Below, one piece after another: positions 49,176 to 53,907 of a stretch of DNA of 53,907 nucleotides. Within the stretch, counting starts at the first letter, position 1. Every line of letters begins with the position of its first letter. Below the pieces are notes generated by a model. The model was not told where the DNA came from, did no database searches, and worked only from the letters and a program-made list of their open reading frames with translations. The position numbers and the translations under genes are program-made. The stretch spans positions 1 to 53,907 of the forward strand of contig UQUD01000002.1 in the NCBI GenBank assembly GCA_900544225.1, given 5' to 3'. This DNA is from an uncultured Collinsella sp. Lineage in GTDB: Bacteria > Actinomycetota > Coriobacteriia > Coriobacteriales > Coriobacteriaceae.

Positions 49176-52100
49176 TTATGCCTCCTTAATGGGTGCCAGC
49201 GCCTGAGCCAAATCGGCAGACGTCAGCGGTCGCAGGGACACCTCAAAGCTGAAGCTCTCAAAACGGGTGCGATAGGAATCGAGCACCTCGGAACCCCAAG
49301 AGTTCGAGCCAAGGCCGAGCAGCTGGTCGTTGATGTTAACCGTGACCGTGTCGCCCGGAACAAGGTCGTAGACGTGCTTGGCATTATCAATAGCCTCGCA
49401 GCTATAGGGCCATGCCGAGAACGAGAACGGGTTGGAAGCGGCGTCGGCCGGACGAGTCACCAGCACGCCATCACCGTGGCTAGAGCGCAGGGCAACCCAG
49501 CGGGTACCCTCGCGGTTGGCACAGTCCTGAGGCATAACGTAGGGCGTGAACATGTCGTCGACCGTAGTGCGGTAATGACCGACCGGGTTGGCACGCAGCG
49601 AGTCCGGATAGTTCTCGCCCGGGCCGTGGCCATACCACTCGACGGCACGATCGCAACCGGGAACCTCAAAGGAGATGCCGATGCGCGGGATAATGTCCGA
49701 ATAGTCGCCGTAGGGCTCGCCGGAAACCTTGAGGTCGACGCGACCGCTCGGAAGCACGGTGTAGACAAGCTCGACGCGCATGCCGAACGCGCGGACGGGA
49801 GGAGCAATACGTTGGCTCACGGTAACGACGACCGCATTGCCGTCCTGCTTCCAAAAAACCTTGCGGGTGGACGTCTGCATTACATCAATGAAGTTGTCCT
49901 TCCACAGGGAGTCGTACTCCTGGGCGTGGTTGTCGACGAGCGGATGCCAAAAACCAACCTGGGGACCAGAGGCCATGACGTCACGGCCGGATGCCTTCCA
50001 CTCGCTCACGGTGCCGTTTACCTTGCTGAAGGTCAGCTCGCCGTTGAGGGAGTGAATGCGAATCTCCTGCTCGGTCTCCTCGACCGTAAGCTCAGGACGA
50101 GTGGGAGCCGCAATGGCCGGCGCCGGATGGTTTGCGATGGCAAACTGGTTTGCGCCCAGTTGGAACATCGGCTCGCACCAGACGTGAGCGGCCATGGTGT
50201 AGGCGCGCACAGTCAGCAGGGTCTCGCCTACCGCGGCCTCGTGAATCACCAGCGGAAGCTGGACGGACTCACCGGGGGCAACCGCACCGGGCATGAGCGT
50301 CTTGCGGCAGACCACGTCGCCGTCCACCAGGGTCTCCGCCGACAGGCAAACATCCTCGAGGGTGGTAAACCAGCGCTTGTTGGTGACAGTCAGCTCGCCC
50401 GCCTCGGCGTCATAAGCCATGCGAACCGGGCAGATGACCTGGCCGTACTCGGTAAGGCCCGGGCTCGGCTGCTGCCAGGGGAACACCATGCCATCGATGC
50501 AGAAGTTGCTGTTGTTGGGGTAATCGCCGTTGTCGCCGCCATACATATCGTAGGCAATGCCGTCCTCGGTCACAGCAGCCAGACCGTGGTCGCACCATTC
50601 CCAGATAAACTGGCCTTGGATGCAATCCCAGCGATCGAAGACCTCCTGATACTCGGACAGGCCTCCGGGGCCGTTGCCCATGGAGTGACCGTACTCGCAG
50701 TTGATGCGCGGCTTGGGGAACGGATGCTCACCAAAGTCGTTCATCTGCGACACACGGGAGTACATCGTGGAAATGACGTCGACGGTATCGGCGTTGCGGT
50801 CCTCCTCGTAGTGGACCGGACGACCATCGAGCTCGTGAGCCTTGGCGTACATCGCGCGGATGTTGCAGCCATAGCCGCTCTCGTTGCCCAGCGACCACAT
50901 GATGATGCACGCGTGGTTGCGCTCCTGCATCACCAGGCGCTCAATACGGTCGACGTAGGCCGGCTCCCATGCCGGGTCGTCGGTAACCAGGGCGATGTTG
51001 CCGATATTCTCGAAGCCGTGGCTCTCCATATCGGTCTCGGCGACCAGCATGATGCCATACTCATCACACAGCTCGTAGAAGCGCGGGTCATTGGCATAGT
51101 GAGAGGTGCGCACTGCGTTGATGTTGTGCTGCTTCATGAGCTCCAGGTCGCGGCGCATGCGATCGAGGCCCACGGCGCGGCCCTTGTGATCGTCGTGATC
51201 GTGGCGGTTGACGCCATGCATTTTAAAGTAAGTGCCGTTGAGGTAGATATGATTGCCCTCGACCGTCACCTCGGCAAGACCCTGGCGATGCGGGACGTAC
51301 TCGCTCACCTTGTCGTCGTCGTAGACCTCAAACGTAAGATCGTAGAGGAAGGGGTCCTCGGGATTCCAGAAGTGGGCATCGGTCACGCTGCACTCGGCAT
51401 GGCTGTCGACGCACTCACCCGTAGCCACCACGTTCTCGCCATCGCTGAGCGTAAACACAACGCGGGAAGCGCCCTCGGCAACCGTATCGAGCGTGATCAG
51501 AGCGGCATCGCCCTCGCGGTGCGTGCGGAACCTAAAGTCGACCAGGTGCGCGGCGGGACGCTGCATAAGGTACACATCGCGGAAGATGCCCGAGGCCCAC
51601 CACATGTCCTGATCCTCGATGTAGCTGCCATCGCTGTACTGCAGGACCTTGACCGCAAACAGGTTGTCGCCCTCGACGAGCGCGTCGGTCACGTCGAACT
51701 CGGCAGACAGGCGCGAACCCTTGGTCATGCCGATATACTGACCGTTGACGTACAGCTCGCCATAGCTCTCGATGCCGTCGAAGCGAATGATCTCGCGAGC
51801 GCCGGCAGGAACGGCGGGAAGGTTGACGATGCGCTGGTAGACGCCCGTGGGGTCGTCGGAGGGAACGAACGGCTGATCAACCGGGAACGGGAAACCCTCG
51901 TCGGTGTAGGCAAGGTTGCCATAGCCGTCCACCTGCCACAGGTGCGGAACCTCCACGTGATCCCACTCGGGCTTGTACGTGGAGAGTTCCTCGTTGGAGA
52001 CGGCAGCGGGGCCCTCAAAGAGGCGGAACTGCCACGAGCCGGACAGCTGGACAAACCCGCGCGACAGCTCGCGGCTGTACGTTGCAGCGAGATCGGCGGT

Positions 52101-52184
52101 CTCGTAACCCATAAAGTACGCATGGGGTGCCAGGCGGTTCCTGTGGGTGAGCGCTTGGTTTTCCCAATCGTTAATGGCGTCCAT
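49176..52184 (-). CDS. ebgA: GH2 beta-galactosidase, EbgA/LacZ type
   Basis: Cleaves lactose and other beta-galactosides in the cytoplasm. The 1,002-residue GH2 enzyme shows the sugar-binding domain (GSWQFRLFEG, YGELYVNGQYIGMTKGSRL), the TIM barrel with acid/base Glu in SLGNESGYG and nucleophile Glu in RINCEYGHSMGNG, and the C-terminal beta-sandwich (YGHGPGENYPDS). It has no signal peptide. It is followed by ebgC and preceded by three CCGGTT palindromes and an AACGG repeat. The divergent LacI regulator at 52561 is the likely controller. It could help release galactose from pectin side chains as well. Confidence 0.95.
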   Translation of the reverse strand: MDAINDWENQALTHRNRLAPHAYFMGYETADLAATYSRELSRGFVQLSGSWQFRLFEGPAAVSNEELSTYKPEWDHVEVPHLWQVDGYGNLAYTDEGFPFPVDQPFVPSDDPTGVYQRIVNLPAVPAGAREIIRFDGIESYGELYVNGQYIGMTKGSRLSAEFDVTDALVEGDNLFAVKVLQYSDGSYIEDQDMWWASGIFRDVYLMQRPAAHLVDFRFRTHREGDAALITLDTVAEGASRVVFTLSDGENVVATGECVDSHAECSVTDAHFWNPEDPFLYDLTFEVYDDDKVSEYVPHRQGLAEVTVEGNHIYLNGTYFKMHGVNRHDHDDHKGRAVGLDRMRRDLELMKQHNINAVRTSHYANDPRFYELCDEYGIMLVAETDMESHGFENIGNIALVTDDPAWEPAYVDRIERLVMQERNHACIIMWSLGNESGYGCNIRAMYAKAHELDGRPVHYEEDRNADTVDVISTMYSRVSQMNDFGEHPFPKPRINCEYGHSMGNGPGGLSEYQEVFDRWDCIQGQFIWEWCDHGLAAVTEDGIAYDMYGGDNGDYPNNSNFCIDGMVFPWQQPSPGLTEYGQVICPVRMAYDAEAGELTVTNKRWFTTLEDVCLSAETLVDGDVVCRKTLMPGAVAPGESVQLPLVIHEAAVGETLLTVRAYTMAAHVWCEPMFQLGANQFAIANHPAPAIAAPTRPELTVEETEQEIRIHSLNGELTFSKVNGTVSEWKASGRDVMASGPQVGFWHPLVDNHAQEYDSLWKDNFIDVMQTSTRKVFWKQDGNAVVVTVSQRIAPPVRAFGMRVELVYTVLPSGRVDLKVSGEPYGDYSDIIPRIGISFEVPGCDRAVEWYGHGPGENYPDSLRANPVGHYRTTVDDMFTPYVMPQDCANREGTRWVALRSSHGDGVLVTRPADAASNPFSFSAWPYSCEAIDNAKHVYDLVPGDTVTVNINDQLLGLGSNSWGSEVLDSYRTRFESFSFEVSLRPLTSADLAQALAPIKEA

Positions 52185-52217
52185 GGTGATGCTCCTTCAT
52201 CATCGTAGTGATTCTTG

Positions 52218-52319
52218 TGCAACCGGTTGTCCTTATCTTACGGGCGATGCAAAATACTGTGCAACCGGTTGTCCGCTGAACGGTCGATTTGGCCGGGTTA
52301 ACGGTGCAACCGGTTGTAC
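52218..52319 (-). promoter_or_regulatory. Three CAACCGGTTG operators of the beta-galactosidase promoter
   Basis: Copies centred at 52224.5, 52266.5 and 52311.5 (GTGCAACCGGTTGTCC, TGTGCAACCGGTTGTCC, GTGCAACCGGTTGTAC). The minus-strand TTGCAC in the middle copy lies 18 bases from TAAGAT (52235-52240), a plausible promoter. The palindrome is of LacI type with central CG. The remaining 52,320-52,560 gap shows no other feature. Confidence 0.85.
52279..52304 (-). promoter_or_regulatory. AACGG direct repeat, 21-bp period (beta-galactosidase promoter)
   Basis: AACGG at 52279-52283 and 52300-52304, starting 21 bp apart, between the second and third operators. Confidence 0.6.
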
Positions 52320-52560
52320 AATCGCAACACTTATGTCACCCTGAGTATCGAAACTCAGCACAAGACATCGTTCTTAAGCTCGTAGGCAACCTCCACGCCC
52401 GCTGATATCTCACCCACACGAGACGTATTCGATTTCGGCTTGGTTGCAAAACGACACCGGTCACCGGATATCATGAACGCTGTTCAGGCGCACTATAGTA
52501 AGCTGTATCCGCACTAGCCCGTATCAGTGACAACATCGACCGCATTTTCCAGGAGACGCC

Positions 52561-53577
52561 ATGACACAACCAGTTCGCACCGCACCTACGCTTGCCGAGG
52601 TTGCCGCAGCTGCCGGCGTGTCGCGCTCCACGGCATCGCGCGCCCTCAACGATTCGCCCCGCATTAGCGAGGAAACCAAAAAGCGCGTCCGCGCGGCGGC
52701 CAAGGAAGTCAATTTTGTCCCCAACGCTCGTGGCCGAGCGCTCGCTGTCGGGCGCACGGAAATCATCGCCGTGCTCGTGACCGAGCCTCTGAGTGAACTC
52801 TTCATCGACCCCACCTATAGCGAGTTTTTGAGCGGCATTACCGAGGAACTGTCGGAGTCGTCCTATCTGCCCGTTATCTTGCAGGCGTCTTCTACGCATG
52901 AGCGTAACCGCGCACGCGAGCACTTTGAGCGCCGCTCGTTCGACGCCGTGATCGACGTCTCTCCCTACAAAGGCAGCGAGCTGCTCGAGGTGCTGCGCGA
53001 GCTGGGCGTACCCACCGTGTTGTGCGGCCAGCTCGAGGGCCACCCCTATCGCGATGTGTTCTCGACGGTCTACTCTGACGACGAAGAGGGCGGACGCTTT
53101 GCGGCACTCGCCATGAAGGGGCGCGGCCGCAAAGATATCGTCGCCGTGTTGGGACCGCAAGACAACCCCGCTGTTGTCGACCGCCTGCGCGGCTACCGCG
53201 CCGTCTTGGGCGAAGACCTCCCAGACGCAAACGTTATCTATACCGGCTGGAACAGCGGAGACGGCTATCAGGCCATGCACCTGATTCTCGCGCGCAAGAT
53301 TGCTTTCGATGGCGTGCTCTGCGGATCGGACCGTATCGCGGCTGGCGTCATCACCGCACTCAACGAGGCAGGCCTATCCGTTCCTGCGGACGTTTCTGTC
53401 GTCGGCTTCGACGATCACGAGATTGCGACGCGCTGCGTCCCCGCGCTCACGACCGTCCGCCAGCCCCTGCGCGAAGAAGGCCACATGGCCGCCAACATTG
53501 CGCTCGACATGATCAAGGGTGCCGAGCCTACCACCTCCGTGATGCACATGCAGCTGATCCAGAGAGACTCGCTATAA
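52561..53577 (+). CDS. LacI-family regulator of the beta-galactosidase genes
   Basis: A 338-residue repressor: helix-turn-helix TLAEVAAAAGVSRSTASRAL, hinge NFVPNARGRALAVGRTEIIA, and a sugar-binding domain (FDAVIDVSPYKG, CGSDRIAAGVITALNEAGLS, VVGFDDHEIATRC). The start at 52561 follows AGGAG. It is divergent from ebgA-ebgC, and the CAACCGGTTG palindromes lie between. A galactoside or its product is the likely inducer. A hairpin array follows the stop. Confidence 0.92.
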   Translation: MTQPVRTAPTLAEVAAAAGVSRSTASRALNDSPRISEETKKRVRAAAKEVNFVPNARGRALAVGRTEIIAVLVTEPLSELFIDPTYSEFLSGITEELSESSYLPVILQASSTHERNRAREHFERRSFDAVIDVSPYKGSELLEVLRELGVPTVLCGQLEGHPYRDVFSTVYSDDEEGGRFAALAMKGRGRKDIVAVLGPQDNPAVVDRLRGYRAVLGEDLPDANVIYTGWNSGDGYQAMHLILARKIAFDGVLCGSDRIAAGVITALNEAGLSVPADVSVVGFDDHEIATRCVPALTTVRQPLREEGHMAANIALDMIKGAEPTTSVMHMQLIQRDSL

Positions 53578-53583
53578 GAAACT

Positions 53584-53750
53584 GGGGCAGGCTTTCTGCC
53601 AGACAGTTGTTGCGGAAAGCCTGCCCCGTTTTGAGCGCTCATTCTGGGGCACAGTTTCCGTTAGACAGCTCAACCGGAAACTGTGCCCCATTATTTTGCC
53701 GAATTCTGGGTCGCGCTTTCCCAGAGGACCCCCCTTGGGAAAGCGCGACC
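53584..53750 (+). repeat. Tandem array of three long hairpins
   Basis: Stems: 53584-53596 with 53615-53627 (13 bp), 53646-53660 with 53675-53689 (15 bp), 53709-53722 with 53737-53750 (14 bp), all perfect. The stem sequences differ, but each starts CTGGG, and the first two loops share AGACAG. The first is followed by GTTTT and the second by ATTATTTT, so they may terminate the regulator message. Confidence 0.85.
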
Positions 53751-53810
53751 GGTGGCGCGCGCAGACGTGGTGTAAGAGTGTCCTGAGGTCCGTCGCTGCA
53801 AGCCCCGATG

Positions 53811-53907
53811 TTACTCCTTCTTGAGGCCGCGCTTCTCGACTATCTCGTCCACTATCTCCCTGGCGCGCCGCCCGAGCGCGCGGCGCCTCCCCTCTGTCGG
53901 GGCCGGC
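53811..53907 (-). CDS. C-terminal tail of an edge gene (partial)
   Basis: On the minus strand an open frame enters from the right edge and ends at a TAA at 53811-53813 (ALGRRAREIVDEIVEKRGLKKE at its C-terminus). The regular charged-helix pattern looks like a real protein end. Too little is present to name a family. Confidence 0.5.
   Translation of the reverse strand, partial: PAPTEGRRRALGRRAREIVDEIVEKRGLKKE

Noticed and set aside
48615..52208. 1,197-codon open frame on the plus strand opposite ebgA-ebgC
   Set aside because: It is the mirror of a GC-rich real gene; it has no ribosome-binding site, low-complexity content and no family motif, whereas the minus strand has an intact GH2 enzyme.
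53584..53750. Hairpin array considered as a CRISPR or riboswitch
   Set aside because: The stems are unrelated to each other and there is no repeat-spacer pattern; no known riboswitch core is visible.

Overview
The window is a high-GC bacterial chromosome segment that reads most like a gut actinobacterium of the class Coriobacteriia, with Collinsella as the best guess. This rests on base composition, gene content (GSI-alpha glutamine synthetase beside a GlnR-like regulator, FeoA-FeoA-FeoB, FeoB-associated Cys-rich protein) and protein style. The genus is an inference. Most genes lie on the minus strand.

Region 1 (1-6,000) is housekeeping: a truncated ligA at the left edge, an HtrA-type membrane protease, a GlnR-like orphan regulator and glnA. 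Region 2 (6,000-10,400) holds the last two steps of the 2-keto-3-deoxygluconate (KDG) route, kdgK and eda, read divergently from a LacI-type regulator, followed by a GntR/FCD regulator. Region 3 (10,400-17,200) is accessory: compound inverted repeats, a 10-bp tandem repeat in front of an orphan P-loop ATPase, a decayed tyrosine integrase beside a 3' fragment of a tRNA-Met gene (old attachment site), an MGMT-like gene, an MFS exporter coupled to a CBS-pair protein, and an ArsC-family protein that has lost its cysteine.

Region 4 (17,300-42,700) is a large acidic-sugar and pectin locus. It contains an IlvD/Edd dehydratase with a GntP permease and FadR-type regulator, a DhuD-like reductase and DhuI-like isomerase for unsaturated uronates, GH105, SGNH esterase, a pectin methylesterase fused to an alpha/beta hydrolase, a second esterase, GH28, a GPH symporter, uxaA, uxaB and uxaC, and a LacI regulator. 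Three inputs (galacturonate through UxaCBA, 4,5-unsaturated uronate through DhuI/DhuD, aldonate through the dehydratase) would all meet at KDG and leave through KdgK and Eda. None of the pectin enzymes shows a signal peptide, so the chemistry is probably intracellular.

Region 5 (42,800-46,700) is iron uptake (FeoB, two FeoA, small Cys-rich protein) plus an HPr-like protein with Asp at position 46. Region 6 (46,700-53,907) has an amino-acid permease, an EbgC/EbgA beta-galactosidase pair with its LacI regulator and three operators, a tandem array of three hairpins, and the C-terminal tail of an edge gene.

The most unusual signals are regulatory. Five catabolic promoters carry a direct repeat of AACGG spaced exactly 21 bp upstream of their repressor sites, which looks like an undescribed activator site. 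The pectin promoters carry paired GGTGAACGTTCACC operators 38-41 bp apart. Several families of intergenic palindromes are also present. All readings are by eye; no database search was run.
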